A stretch of 64,000 nucleotides of DNA from Anaerolineae bacterium (lineage in GTDB: Bacteria > Chloroflexota > Anaerolineae > Aggregatilineales > Aggregatilineaceae), in the NCBI GenBank assembly GCA_027494015.1, contig JAOSJP010000012.1, positions 186,001 to 250,000 of the forward strand, in the 5' to 3' direction. Both the position numbers and the translations under genes were made by a program. Shown one piece after another: positions 25,718 to 34,281 of the stretch (the first letter of the stretch is position 1; every line of letters begins with the position of its first letter). The notes below the pieces were generated by a model. The model saw only the letters and a list, made by a program, of their open reading frames with translations. It was not told the origin of the DNA and did no database searches.

Positions 25718-27391
25718 ATGGCTAAGAAAGTCCGTGTCACACTTTTCTTCGTGCTCGTTTTGTCGTTGGCGCTCACCGCGCTTGGCCCGGTGGGTGCCCA
25801 GGGGAAAGTTCTGAAAGTCGTCATGGGCGCCGCCGGCACGAACGTCATCTTCGATCCGGCGCTGGCGTCCGACACAACCTCGCACACGTTCATCACCATC
25901 ATGTTCCCAGGGTTGGCCCCTCGTGAAGAGACCACCGGTGTTCCGGAGCACGGCATGGCGGAAAGCTGGACGATCTCCGAGGACAACCTCACCTACACCT
26001 TCGCGCTCAAGCAGGGCGTGCCGTGGGTAACCTACGATGCGGCCACCGGTTCGGTCGTGGAAGTGACGGATGAGGCGGGCGCTGTCCGCTACGTGACCGC
26101 CCACGACTTCGCCTATGGCGCGCTGCGCACGATGGATCCGGCCATCGCGTCTGACTACGGCTTCCTGGGTGGCGAGTGGACTGTGGGCGGTACCGCCTAC
26201 AACACTGGCGAGGGAGCAGTCGAAGATGTGATGGTCAAGGCGCTGGACGACTACACGCTGCAGATCACGTCGCCAGAGCCGGCGGGCTTCCTGCTGCAGG
26301 TCTACGGCGAGTGGCTCTTCTCCGCCCAGCCGCGCTGGACGATTGAAGAGAACGGCGACGCCTGGACTCTGCCCGGCAACTACCACAGCTACGGCACCTT
26401 CGTGCTCAAGTCGCACGAGCCTGGCTCGCACACCGAGATCGTCAAGAACCCCTTCTGGACTGGCACCGAGAGCCACCCCGTGCCCGCGCTCGACGTGATC
26501 GAGGTGAACTTCCTGGACGCTTCGGCGGCGCTGGCGGCCTTCGAGGCCGGTGAAGTGGACACGATTGAAGACGTGCCGCTGGCCGACCTGCCGCGCCTGC
26601 GCGTTGAGCGCCCGGATGAGCTGTATATCGGCTCGCGCGACTGCACCTACTACTACGGCTTCAACGTAGAGAAGGCGCCCTTTGACAACGTCCATATGCG
26701 CCGCGCGTTCTCGCTGGCCATTGACCGCCCGACGCTGGTCGAGGCTGTGCTGGGTCGCGGTGAGCAGCCCGCCGGGTTCTTCTCGCGTCCCAACTTCGCC
26801 GCTTCCCCCACCCAGGAAGAGTACCCCGACCTGGGCACGCGCAGCGATCCCGAACTGGCCCAGCAGGAGCTGGAGCTCTACTTCCAGGAGACTGGCAACA
26901 CCCTGGCCACCATCCCGCCCATCACCCTGATGTTCAACACCAGCGAAGCGCACGCCACCATCGCCCAGGCTGTCCAGCAGATGTGGAAGCAGAACCTGGG
27001 CATCGAGGTGAGCCTGGCCAACCAGGAATGGCAGACCTACCAGGACACCCTGGATCAGGATGCACCGCAGATCTGGCGTTTGGGCTGGTGCTGGGACTAC
27101 GGCGATCCCCACAACGGTCTGGGCGATGTGTTCCGCTCCACCTCGGGCAACAACTACACCAACTGGGGTAGCGAAGAGTTCGACGCGATCCTGGACGAGG
27201 CCAAGGTCATGACCGACTTCGAGGCGCGCAAGCCGCTCTACGCCCGCGCTGAGCACATCCTGACCTGGGAAGATGCGGCCATGGCGCCCATCTACTTCTA
27301 CACCAAGGTCAGCATGATCGGGAAGAACCTGGTGTCCTCGCCGTCCATCATCGGCATCGAGCGCTACGACAAGTGGGACATCGCCGGCTAG
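25718..27391 (+). CDS. Peptide-type ABC substrate-binding protein
   Basis: A 557-residue family 5 binding protein. The signal peptide covers residues 1-28 (MAKKVRVTLFFVLVLSLALT, cut near VGAQG). Core family motifs: ESWTISEDNLTYTFALKQGV, PLADLPRLRVERPDELYIG, and NVHMRRAFSLAIDRPTLVE. The C-terminal half has YFYTKVSMIGKNLV. GGGAGG precedes the ATG by eight bases. It heads a plus-strand operon with DppB- and DppC-type permeases. It is only distantly similar to the 22091 protein, so the two importers probably have different ligands. ATPase genes are absent. Confidence 0.92.
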   Translation: MAKKVRVTLFFVLVLSLALTALGPVGAQGKVLKVVMGAAGTNVIFDPALASDTTSHTFITIMFPGLAPREETTGVPEHGMAESWTISEDNLTYTFALKQGVPWVTYDAATGSVVEVTDEAGAVRYVTAHDFAYGALRTMDPAIASDYGFLGGEWTVGGTAYNTGEGAVEDVMVKALDDYTLQITSPEPAGFLLQVYGEWLFSAQPRWTIEENGDAWTLPGNYHSYGTFVLKSHEPGSHTEIVKNPFWTGTESHPVPALDVIEVNFLDASAALAAFEAGEVDTIEDVPLADLPRLRVERPDELYIGSRDCTYYYGFNVEKAPFDNVHMRRAFSLAIDRPTLVEAVLGRGEQPAGFFSRPNFAASPTQEEYPDLGTRSDPELAQQELELYFQETGNTLATIPPITLMFNTSEAHATIAQAVQQMWKQNLGIEVSLANQEWQTYQDTLDQDAPQIWRLGWCWDYGDPHNGLGDVFRSTSGNNYTNWGSEEFDAILDEAKVMTDFEARKPLYARAEHILTWEDAAMAPIYFYTKVSMIGKNLVSSPSIIGIERYDKWDIAG

Positions 27392-27437
27392 TCGCAGTCC
27401 GCATCGTTTCAGGATCGCAAATGAAATAGGATGTGTT

Positions 27438-27463
27438 GAGAGAGAGCCGTCCGGCTCTCTCTC
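27438..27463 (+). terminator. Stem-loop after the binding protein gene
   Basis: A perfect 12-bp stem (GAGAGAGAGCCG with CGGCTCTCTCTC) and the two-base loop TC. The downstream sequence CCCTATCCTGG is not T-rich. It is followed by palindrome P and then the DppB gene 300 bases later. Confidence 0.6.
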
Positions 27464-27564
27464 CCCTATCCTGGTCTTGCTGGACTCATAAAAAGGATTA
27501 AGCTCAATCTGTGTAGGATTTGTAGAAGCTAATGAGACCTGACGATCATGATCGGTAACCTGCC

Positions 27565-27596
27565 TGTAGGGGAGGGTTTGCAAACCCTCCCCTACA
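27565..27596. repeat. Palindrome P
   Basis: A perfect 32-base palindrome with half TGTAGGGGAGGGTTTG. It stands alone between the binding-protein and permease genes. The rest of the 372-base gap 27392-27763 holds the 27438 hairpin and no feature I recognise. Confidence 0.75.
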
Positions 27597-27763
27597 AAAC
27601 GCCCAGTGCGTGTTACCTGTCTATATAGAACAGCGCGGCGCAGCGAACCCGCCTCAAAATTCGCTGTGTAAGAGAATCGCGCCGCTGGCTGGCAGGCAGT
27701 CACCCAGAGGTTCGGGTGAGCGTTCAGTGTTTGTCGGACGTTAGCAACGGCAGGAGAGGACCT

Positions 27764-28777
27764 ATGGCACAGTACTTCACACGCAGTTTTGTGGGCCTGC
27801 TGTTCGTGTTGTTCTTGGTTTCGGTCATCACCTTTTTTCTGATGCACCAGGTCCCCGGTGGGCCGTTTGCGCGCGAGAAGAAGCTGCCTCAGACCACGCT
27901 GGATAACCTCAACGCCAAGTACAATCTCGACGATCCGGTCTGGAAGCAGTACGTTGACTATATCAGCGATCTGGTGATCCCTACCGTGACCACCGGGGAG
28001 AGAAAGTTCTCGGTCATAGATGATCACCTGATCAACATCGAGCTGCCCTTCGGCGACAAGACGACGATCCGCTGGATGAACTTCGGCCCGTCCTACACCG
28101 ACCGGACGCGCTCGGTCAATGGGATTATCGGGACGCATCTGCCAGTCTCCTTCAAGCTTGGCGTGGCTGCGATGCTGGTGGCGATGGTCATCGGCATCCC
28201 GCTGGGCACCATCGCCGCGCTGCGCAAGAACTCCGCCGCCGACTATTTCAGCATGAGTGTGGCCATCCTGGGCGTGTCCATCCCGGCCATTGTGCTTGGC
28301 CCGCTGTTGCAGTATGTGGTCGGGGTGGAGCTAGGCTGGCTACCCACGTCCGGCTGGGGCAGCTTCGAGCAGCTTATCATGCCCGCCGTCTCGCTGGGGT
28401 TCGCCCAGTCGGCGCTGCTGGCCCGTCTGACGCGCGCCAGCCTGCTGCAGGTCCTCAACGAGGACTACATTCGCACGGCGCGGGCCAAGGGGTTGCACGG
28501 TCGCCAGGTGGTCGTCATTCACGCCATGAAGAACGCCATGATCCCCGTGGTGACCGTGCTGGGGCCGCTCTTCGCTGCCCTGCTGACTGGCACCTTCGTG
28601 ACGGAGCGGGTCTTCGGAATAGCCGGCATGGGCCAGTACTTCATCATCAGCATCAACCAGCGCGACTACGCGATGATCATGGGTACCACCCTGTTGTTCG
28701 CTTTCTTCATCGTCGTCGCTAATTTCCTCGTGGATCTGACCTATGTCTGGCTCGATCCGCGCATTCGTTTTGACTAG
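27764..28777 (+). CDS. Peptide-type ABC permease (DppB family)
   Basis: A 337-residue permease. The start at MAQYFTRSFVGLLFVLFLV is supported by GGAGAGG upstream and by the family's first helix. A soluble loop at about 35-115 precedes the transporter core. The ATPase-contact loop reads DYIRTARAKGLHGRQVVVIHAMKNAMIPV, and EDPR-like ends are seen (WLDPRIRFD). The DppC gene begins 19 bases downstream. Confidence 0.92.
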   Translation: MAQYFTRSFVGLLFVLFLVSVITFFLMHQVPGGPFAREKKLPQTTLDNLNAKYNLDDPVWKQYVDYISDLVIPTVTTGERKFSVIDDHLINIELPFGDKTTIRWMNFGPSYTDRTRSVNGIIGTHLPVSFKLGVAAMLVAMVIGIPLGTIAALRKNSAADYFSMSVAILGVSIPAIVLGPLLQYVVGVELGWLPTSGWGSFEQLIMPAVSLGFAQSALLARLTRASLLQVLNEDYIRTARAKGLHGRQVVVIHAMKNAMIPVVTVLGPLFAALLTGTFVTERVFGIAGMGQYFIISINQRDYAMIMGTTLLFAFFIVVANFLVDLTYVWLDPRIRFD

Positions 28778-28795
28778 CCAGGGAGAGGCTCGATC

Positions 28796-29854
28796 ATGAC
28801 CACCAAGACATCGGAACAGGCGACTCAGCCGCTCCCTGGAACTGTGCAACTGGGCAAGGAGCTTGAGCACAGCCGCGGCCCGTGGGTGGACGCCGGGCGG
28901 CGTCTGATTCGTCACCGGGCGGCGCTGGTGGGGCTGGCAGTGATCATCGTCTTCGTGCTGATCGCCGTCTTCGCACCCTACCTGACCAGCCATACCTACG
29001 CAGAGCAGAACTACACGGCGATCAACACCGCGCCCAAGTGGGTGATTGATCTCTTCCCCAAGATGAAGCCTGTTGGCGAAGAAATGGGGTACGTCCGCGT
29101 CAACAACGACTATCTGCTGGGCACGGACGCGCTGGGGCGCGACCTGTGGACGCGCATCATCTTCGGGGCGCGTATCTCGCTGGCGGTGGCCTTCATCGGC
29201 CCGCTGACCAGCCTGCTGGTGGGCACCGTTTTTGGGATGATTTCCGGCTACATCGGTGGCCGGACCGACAACATCCTGATGCGGCTGGTGGACGTCATGT
29301 ATGCCTTCCCCACGCTGCTGCTGATCATCCTGATGATGGTCTTCTTCCGCTCCAGCTTCACCCAGAGCGAGGTGGGGTCGCTGGCCTACCGCCTGAACAA
29401 GATCGACTCGGCTTTCGGCGGGATGCTGTTCATCTTCATCGGCATCGGCATCACGTCGTGGATGGATACGGCGCGCCTGGCGCGCGGGCAGGTGCTCTCC
29501 CTGCGCGAGAAAGAGTTCATTGAGGCGGCGCGCTCCATCGGCGTGCGCGATACGGCGATCATCTTCCGCCATGTGCTGCCCAACATCATGGGGCCGGTCA
29601 TTGTGCGCGAAAGCCTGGCTATTCCGCGCTATATCTCGTTTGAGGCGTTCCTCAGCTTCATCGGCCTGGGCGTCAACCCGCCCACGCCAAGCTGGGGCAG
29701 CATGATCTCCGAGGGGGCGCAGGCCATCAAAAGCTATCCGAACCAGGCGATCTTCCCGGCGCTGGCCCTGTTCTTCATGATGTTCGCTTTCAACTTCCTG
29801 GGCGACGGGCTGCGCGACGCGCTCGATCCGCGCGCTTCGGAAGCCAATAAGTGA
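28796..29854 (+). CDS. Peptide-type ABC permease (DppC family)
   Basis: A 352-residue partner permease with a 40-residue cytoplasmic N-terminus and a first helix at about 43-65. NDYLLGTDALGRDLWTRIIFGARISL is the DppC hallmark. A short insert at about 185-205 (RSSFTQSEVGSLAYRLNKID) precedes the next helix. The contact loop is EAARSIGVRDTAIIFRHVLPN, and the end is GDGLRDALDPRASE. It follows a GGGAGAGG ribosome site. A membrane protein of the ABC-2 type follows 101 bases later. Confidence 0.92.
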   Translation: MTTKTSEQATQPLPGTVQLGKELEHSRGPWVDAGRRLIRHRAALVGLAVIIVFVLIAVFAPYLTSHTYAEQNYTAINTAPKWVIDLFPKMKPVGEEMGYVRVNNDYLLGTDALGRDLWTRIIFGARISLAVAFIGPLTSLLVGTVFGMISGYIGGRTDNILMRLVDVMYAFPTLLLIILMMVFFRSSFTQSEVGSLAYRLNKIDSAFGGMLFIFIGIGITSWMDTARLARGQVLSLREKEFIEAARSIGVRDTAIIFRHVLPNIMGPVIVRESLAIPRYISFEAFLSFIGLGVNPPTPSWGSMISEGAQAIKSYPNQAIFPALALFFMMFAFNFLGDGLRDALDPRASEANK

Positions 29855-29955
29855 GCCGTCGCTGACCGGCTCCCTGCCGGGGGCCGCCTTCCTGGGCGGG
29901 ATGAGGCCGCCAGCGCCATGGGCAGGAGACAGGTCGCGCGCAAGCTGCCAGCACG

Positions 29956-30843
29956 ATGAGTTCCTGGAAGCTGTTCGTCCACGCGCTTGCCTTCTGGAGT
30001 GCCTTCGAGAACCCTGTCTTCTTGCTGGAGATCAAGCGCCAGCCCATCTGGTATGGGCTGGCGCGTCGTTTGGCGGCCTTCCCCGCCCTGACGCTGGGCG
30101 TGGTGGGGGCGCTGAGCCTCGGCTGGGCGCTGATCGCTCTGTACCTCGGCACGCTGTGGATATGGCTGCTGCTGGCCTTGCTGCTGCTGGCCGCCATGAC
30201 CAGCGCCGCCCTGGGGCCGATGGTGGTCGAGGAGCGCGCCAAGGGGCGCTGGGAAGTGCTGCTGACCATCCCCGACGGCGTGGAGAGCGTGCTGCTGGGC
30301 AAGGTGGGCGGCGCGCTGTGGTGGATCCGCTACCTGATCATCGCGCTGGCCGCGCTGCTGGCGCTGCTGGCGGCGGGGGTTGGCTTTGTCAGCCTGGTGC
30401 TCATCCCTACGGGCTTGACAACCCTCGAAGACCTGCCGATCTTCCTGCTGTGCGGGGCGGCGGTGGCGCTGCCGGCTGCCAGCGCGGCTGTCTTCGTCGT
30501 AGACCGCACGCAGCAATACCTGCTGATGGTGGCTGCTGCGATGGCCGCCAGCACATCGGCCAGCTCCATGCGCGCGGCATTCACCAACTCCGCTGCTGCT
30601 GTGCTCCTGGTGTGGGCCGCCGAGTTCACCCTGGCGGGCATTGTGCTGGCGCTGCAGGCGGGCACCACCCGGCTGGCGGAGGCGCCCTACATGCTGGCCC
30701 TGGCCGTGCTGGGGCCGATGGCCGGCTACATCGTGGATCTGACCCTGGCCCAGGCTGTCCTGTACATGGCTGTCACCCTGGCGCTGCGCGAAATCCTCAT
30801 TGACACCCTGTGGCGCTTGTCGCTGCGGAGAGCGGGGCCGTAG
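29956..30843 (+). CDS. ABC-2-type membrane protein, paralogue of the 24256 gene
   Basis: 295 residues with six or seven membrane segments. VEERAKGRWEVLLTIPDG is the ABC-2 cytoplasmic motif and aligns with ARERERGTWEVLRTAPYS of the 24256-25248 protein. It lacks that protein's longer soluble N-terminus. The C-terminal LREILIDTLWRLSLRR matches ARSIAIRQLWGVAVR of the paralogue. It is on the same strand as the upstream importer and probably shares its transcript. No ATPase is adjacent. The role is unknown; a membrane subunit of an exporter or of a membrane-maintenance system are possibilities. Confidence 0.7.
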   Translation: MSSWKLFVHALAFWSAFENPVFLLEIKRQPIWYGLARRLAAFPALTLGVVGALSLGWALIALYLGTLWIWLLLALLLLAAMTSAALGPMVVEERAKGRWEVLLTIPDGVESVLLGKVGGALWWIRYLIIALAALLALLAAGVGFVSLVLIPTGLTTLEDLPIFLLCGAAVALPAASAAVFVVDRTQQYLLMVAAAMAASTSASSMRAAFTNSAAAVLLVWAAEFTLAGIVLALQAGTTRLAEAPYMLALAVLGPMAGYIVDLTLAQAVLYMAVTLALREILIDTLWRLSLRRAGP

Positions 30844-30950
30844 AGGGAAGGCGTCGGGTCGCGCGGAACGCACCTCGGCTCACCCGTCGTCTTCAGGGGC
30901 GGACAGGTGTTGAGATTGGCCTGGAGTCCGAGGCGGCCCTCACTTTACCT

Positions 30951-31225
30951 CACCCCCGCGCGGCCCACTGACGCGCGCCTCGCTGCCCCCTCTCCACGTT
31001 GGCTATGCATTACCCACATCCTGGGCCGTGCCTGTCCCCCCATCCCCGGCCCTTCCCCCACGAGGGGGGAAGGGAGAAAAGCGGTGGGCCTGCTCACCCC
31101 CCCTCCCGCGCAGCGCGGGGGAAGGGGCGCGCCAGGCGATGGGGGCATTTGTGGGTAATGCATAGCCGCGTTGGAGAGGGGGCAAGCCGAGCGCGGCGAG
31201 GCTGGGGGTGAGGTAGACCACGTGC
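30951..31225. repeat. Element A copy interrupted at its tip
   Basis: The left arm 30951-31002 begins TTTACCTCACCCCCGCGCGG and ends CTCTCCACGTTGG. The right arm resumes at 31169 with CGTTGGAGAGGGGGCAAGCC and ends GGGGGTGAGGTAGA. CGTTGG occurs on both sides (30997-31002 and 31169-31174). The 166 bases between are element F. The 547-base gap 30844-31390 is mostly this nest plus the next gene's promoter. Confidence 0.78.
31003..31168. mobile_element. Element F, miniature inverted-repeat insertion
   Basis: Exact 16-bp terminal inverted repeats CTATGCATTACCCACA (31003-31018) and TGTGGGTAATGCATAG (31150-31165), flanked by a 6-bp direct repeat CGTTGG that belongs to the hairpin tip of element A. If the duplication is as drawn, three extra bases (CCG) sit at the right end. 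The interior resembles the hairpins of element C (CCCATCCCCGGCCCTTCCCC). It encodes no protein, so movement would need a transposase in trans. Confidence 0.7.
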
Positions 31226-31286
31226 ACGTTTGAGGCAATCACCCTGACCCACAACCTCCTGCGGGGCGAGCCGACCACCGCAAACA

Positions 31287-31295
31287 TGGTATAAT
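31287..31295 (+). promoter_or_regulatory. Extended -10 promoter element
   Basis: TGGTATAAT, a perfect TATAAT with the upstream TG of extended -10 promoters. No clear -35 box is present. Transcription would begin near 31302, about 90 bases before the WD40 gene. Confidence 0.5.
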
Positions 31296-31390
31296 GCGGG
31301 CATGGTGCGGCCCGGCTGGGCTGCGCCTCGCGTCAATGTGGAGCAGGCGTGCGCACAGGGCAGCGCGCCCGTAGATTTCGGAGGCAGGAC

Positions 31391-32848
31391 ATGTTTTCTC
31401 GTCGTTTGACGCACGTCGGCATCGCGCTCATTGTGCTGGTCCTGGGCATCGCGCCGCTGACCGCCTTCGCCCAGGACTCTCCTGACCAGCAGTACGTCTC
31501 GGCGTCTGGCACCCTGAAGTTCACCTATCCCGCCGGGTGGGTTGCGGTGGAAGAACAGGGCGTGGTGTTGCTCACCAATGATGAGGCGGCCCTGGAAGAA
31601 GATACTGTGCCGTCGGGAATGATTGGCATCGTGATCGCTGAGCCGCTGGCTGTCCGTTTGGTGGCATACGAGCTGTCAGACACAAGTCCGGAGGGCGTTG
31701 CGGCTGCCATGGCCGAGTCGATCAGCTTCGGCGCGATTGATGTGCTGCCTGTGCCGGAGAGCTTCACGCTGGAAGGGCGGGACGCGGCGCGCCTTTCATT
31801 CAGCGTGGAATACGGCGAAGTATTGGTGATCGCCGTAGATGTCGGCAACGACAACACGCTGGCCCTGGTCGCCGTCACCGCCCCTGGCGAGATGGGGCAA
31901 TTTGAGCAGTCCATTCTGGATGTCGCTGCGTCAGTCGAGTACACTCCCGTCTGGCGCGCGGCGTTGTACGGGCACGAAGACTGGGTGAATGGTGTAGCCT
32001 TCAGCCCGACTGGGACACAGGTGGCGTCCGCCGGCGATGATGGGACGGCGCGCGTGTGGGATATTGAAAGCGGCACAGAGCTGCTCACCATGCAGCACCC
32101 CGACTACGTGAATAGCGTTGCCTACCACCCCCATGAAGCGCTCCTGGCTTCGGCCTGCGATGACGGTTTTGTGCGGGTGTGGGACGCTGCCTCTGGTGTT
32201 GAGACATTGGCCGTTCAGGCGCACGATGGTTATGTGTACAGCGTGGCCTTCAGCCCGGACGGCGCTCGCCTCGCTTCCAGCAGCAGCGATACTCTGGCGA
32301 AGGTGTGGGACGCCATCACCGGCGATCCTCTCGCCACGCTGGAAGGTCACACGTCTACCGTGAGAGGCGTGGCCTTCAGCCCGGATGGGACGCTGATCGC
32401 CACTGCCGGCGATGACTCCAGCGCGCGCGTGTGGAACGCAGAGACCGGGGCTGAAGTGCTCACTATCGCGCACCCGGACTGGGTAAGCTCTGTGGCGTTC
32501 AGCCCGGACGGGACGCTGCTGGTGACCGGTAGCGACGACGGCTTTGTGCGTCTGTGGAAAGTGACTTCTGGCGAAGCCGTCGCCGAGCTGGCTGGCCATA
32601 CGGACTACGTTAACACGGTGGCCTTCAGCCCGGACGGGACGCTGATCGCCTCTGGCAGTGACGACTCGACGGTGCGTGTGTGGCAAGCTGACGCCGAAGG
32701 CTTGTTCGCTGAACTGGTGGTGCTAACCGGTCATGCGGATTGGGTCAATGGCGTTGCCTTCAGCCCGGACGGGATGTTGATCGCTTCCGCTTCGGACGAC
32801 GGGGCTGTGCTCATCTGGGACATGCTCCTCTGGAATCCGACTGACTAG
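31391..32848 (+). CDS. Secreted seven-bladed WD40 protein
   Basis: 485 residues. The signal peptide is at 1-25 (cut near AFAQD). A soluble domain of about 165 residues follows (TYPAGWVAVEEQG is like the start of PsbP/DcrB-type domains). Then come exactly seven WD40 repeats (about 183-485), each with VAFSPDG-type and VWD-type words, enough for a closed propeller. The ATG at 31391 is preferred to the longer frame since GGAGGCAGG precedes it and the signal sequence begins there. It probably folds outside the membrane as a binding platform. It lies directly upstream of rsmH. Partner unknown. Confidence 0.85.
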   Translation: MFSRRLTHVGIALIVLVLGIAPLTAFAQDSPDQQYVSASGTLKFTYPAGWVAVEEQGVVLLTNDEAALEEDTVPSGMIGIVIAEPLAVRLVAYELSDTSPEGVAAAMAESISFGAIDVLPVPESFTLEGRDAARLSFSVEYGEVLVIAVDVGNDNTLALVAVTAPGEMGQFEQSILDVAASVEYTPVWRAALYGHEDWVNGVAFSPTGTQVASAGDDGTARVWDIESGTELLTMQHPDYVNSVAYHPHEALLASACDDGFVRVWDAASGVETLAVQAHDGYVYSVAFSPDGARLASSSSDTLAKVWDAITGDPLATLEGHTSTVRGVAFSPDGTLIATAGDDSSARVWNAETGAEVLTIAHPDWVSSVAFSPDGTLLVTGSDDGFVRLWKVTSGEAVAELAGHTDYVNTVAFSPDGTLIASGSDDSTVRVWQADAEGLFAELVVLTGHADWVNGVAFSPDGMLIASASDDGAVLIWDMLLWNPTD

Positions 32849-32923
32849 AGGTACGCGATCTACCCTGATTCATCTCACCCCCGTTCGGTGCTGGCGCGAC
32901 CGAGCAGTATCCTCACCGCAATC

Positions 32924-32957
32924 AGACTTCGGAAGTCTCTGAAGACTTCCGAAGTCT
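32924..32957. repeat. Two element D palindromes in tandem
   Basis: AGACTTCGGAAGTCT (32924-32938) and AGACTTCCGAAGTCT (32943-32957) are each near-perfect palindromes and also pair with one another. A remnant of element A (CTCACCCCCGTTCGGTGCTGG) lies before them at 32875-32895. They are in the leader of rsmH. Confidence 0.65.
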
Positions 32958-33022
32958 CAATTTCGCGCTCTTGCCGCCGCTTGCCAGGTCGTCTACACTC
33001 GGTCTCATCGTCCCTGGCCGTG

Positions 33023-34021
33023 ATGACGACAGCCATGACTCGCCCTGATGCTCCCCACATTCCTGTGCTGCTGGACGCCGTGCTCGCCGCGCTGCGTGTC
33101 GCCGAGCGCCCGGCGGGGCGTTTCGTGGACGGCACGGTGGGCGCGGGCGGACACGCGGCGGCAATCCTGACCGCCGCGCCGGACGCTCACCTGCTGGGGC
33201 TGGATCGCGATCCGGCGGCGCTGGCTCTGGCCCGCGCGCGGCTGGCTCCCTTTGAGGGGCGGGTGGCGCTGCGCCACGCCAGCTACGAGCAAATTGGCGC
33301 GCTGCTTCCCGCCTGGCTGGAAGCGGTGGGCGGCGCGGGGCAGGGCGCGGACGGGATTCTGCTCGACCTCGGCCTGTCTTCGATGCAGGTGGACGACCCG
33401 GCGCGCGGCTTCGCCTTCATGAGCGACGGGCCGCTCGACATGCGCTTCGACCCATCCGGGGGCGGGCTGACCGCCGCCGATCTCGTCAACACGTGGGACG
33501 CTGAGGCGCTGGCCGAGGTGCTCTTTCGCTTCGGCGAGGAGCGTCACGCCCGGCGTATCGCTCGCGCCATTGTTGCCGCGCGCCCGCTGAGCAGCACCCG
33601 CCAGCTTGCCGGGGTGATCGCCGGGGCGCAGCGTGGCCCGCGCGAGAAGATTCACCCGGCGACGCGCACCTTTCAGGCGCTGCGCATCGCCGTGAATGAC
33701 GAGCTGGGCGCGGTCGAGCGCGCCTTGCCAGTCGCCATTGGCCTGTTGCGCCCCGGCGGGCGGCTGGCCGTGATCAGCTTTCACAGCCTGGAAGATCGCA
33801 TCGTCAAGCAGACGTTCAAGACCGAAGCGACCGATTGTCTGTGCCCACCGCGTCAGCCGGTCTGCACCTGCGGGCATGTGGCGCGCGTCCGGCTGGTCAC
33901 GCGCAAGCCGCTGCGTCCCGCCGACGAGGAGATCGCTGCCAACCCGCGCAGCCGCAGCGCCCGCCTGCGCGTGGTGGAGCGGCTCGGAGGTGCGTCCGTG
34001 TTGGACGGCGAGAGTTGCTGA
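33023..34021 (+). CDS. rsmH: 16S rRNA (cytosine-1402-N4)-methyltransferase
   Basis: 332 residues. It methylates C1402 in the ribosome decoding centre using S-adenosylmethionine. The AdoMet-binding loop is GTVGAGGHAAAIL. The family's other marks are present: DGILLDLGLSSMQVDDPARGFAF, PLDMRFDP, HPATRTFQALRIAVNDEL and FHSLEDRIVKQ, plus a cysteine cluster CLCPPRQPVCTCG near the C-terminus. ATG at 33023 or 33035 are both possible; neither has a strong ribosome site, and the conserved N-terminus HIPVLLDAVL begins soon after. It opens the division and cell-wall cluster. mraZ, its usual upstream neighbour, is absent. Confidence 0.95.
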   Translation: MTTAMTRPDAPHIPVLLDAVLAALRVAERPAGRFVDGTVGAGGHAAAILTAAPDAHLLGLDRDPAALALARARLAPFEGRVALRHASYEQIGALLPAWLEAVGGAGQGADGILLDLGLSSMQVDDPARGFAFMSDGPLDMRFDPSGGGLTAADLVNTWDAEALAEVLFRFGEERHARRIARAIVAARPLSSTRQLAGVIAGAQRGPREKIHPATRTFQALRIAVNDELGAVERALPVAIGLLRPGGRLAVISFHSLEDRIVKQTFKTEATDCLCPPRQPVCTCGHVARVRLVTRKPLRPADEEIAANPRSRSARLRVVERLGGASVLDGESC

Positions 34022-34050
34022 ACCGCAGAGGCGCGGAGGACGCAGAGGTA

Positions 34051-34148
34051 TTGACCTCACCCCCACTCGGCGCTGGCGCGCCTCGCCGCCCTCTCCATGT
34101 ATGGAGAGGGGGCAAGCCGAGCGCAGCGAGGCTGGGGGTGAGGTAAAC
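34051..34148. repeat. Element A core copy
   Basis: A 98-base inverted repeat from TTGACCTCACCCCCACTCGG to GGGGGTGAGGTAAA with tip CTCTCCATGTATGGAGAG. It fills the gap between rsmH and the ftsL-like gene, so it is likely present in the transcript as a long hairpin unless a promoter follows it (TATAAT at 34222-34227 could be one). Confidence 0.75.
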
Positions 34149-34221
34149 TGCGGTGATGCTTTGCTCTGAAGTCCGAGTGCGCTCCGGTTCTACGGCGGCG
34201 GTTTGCCGGACCGGTTTGGAG

Positions 34222-34227
34222 TATAAT
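34222..34227 (+). promoter_or_regulatory. Candidate -10 box before the ftsL-like gene
   Basis: A perfect TATAAT lies 55 bases before the ATG at 34282, downstream of the element A hairpin. No convincing -35 box is spaced correctly, so this is a weak call. Confidence 0.35.
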
Positions 34228-34281
34228 CAGTCTGCGGCCCAGTCCAGGCGACGCGCCAGCCAGGGCCGAACACGGAGAAAG

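Noticed and set aside
27483..27510. Similarity of AAAAAGGATTAAGCTCAATC to the start of the permease at 1049
   Set aside because: A match of about 14 bases at an unrelated position, with no shared flanks or ends, is most likely chance.
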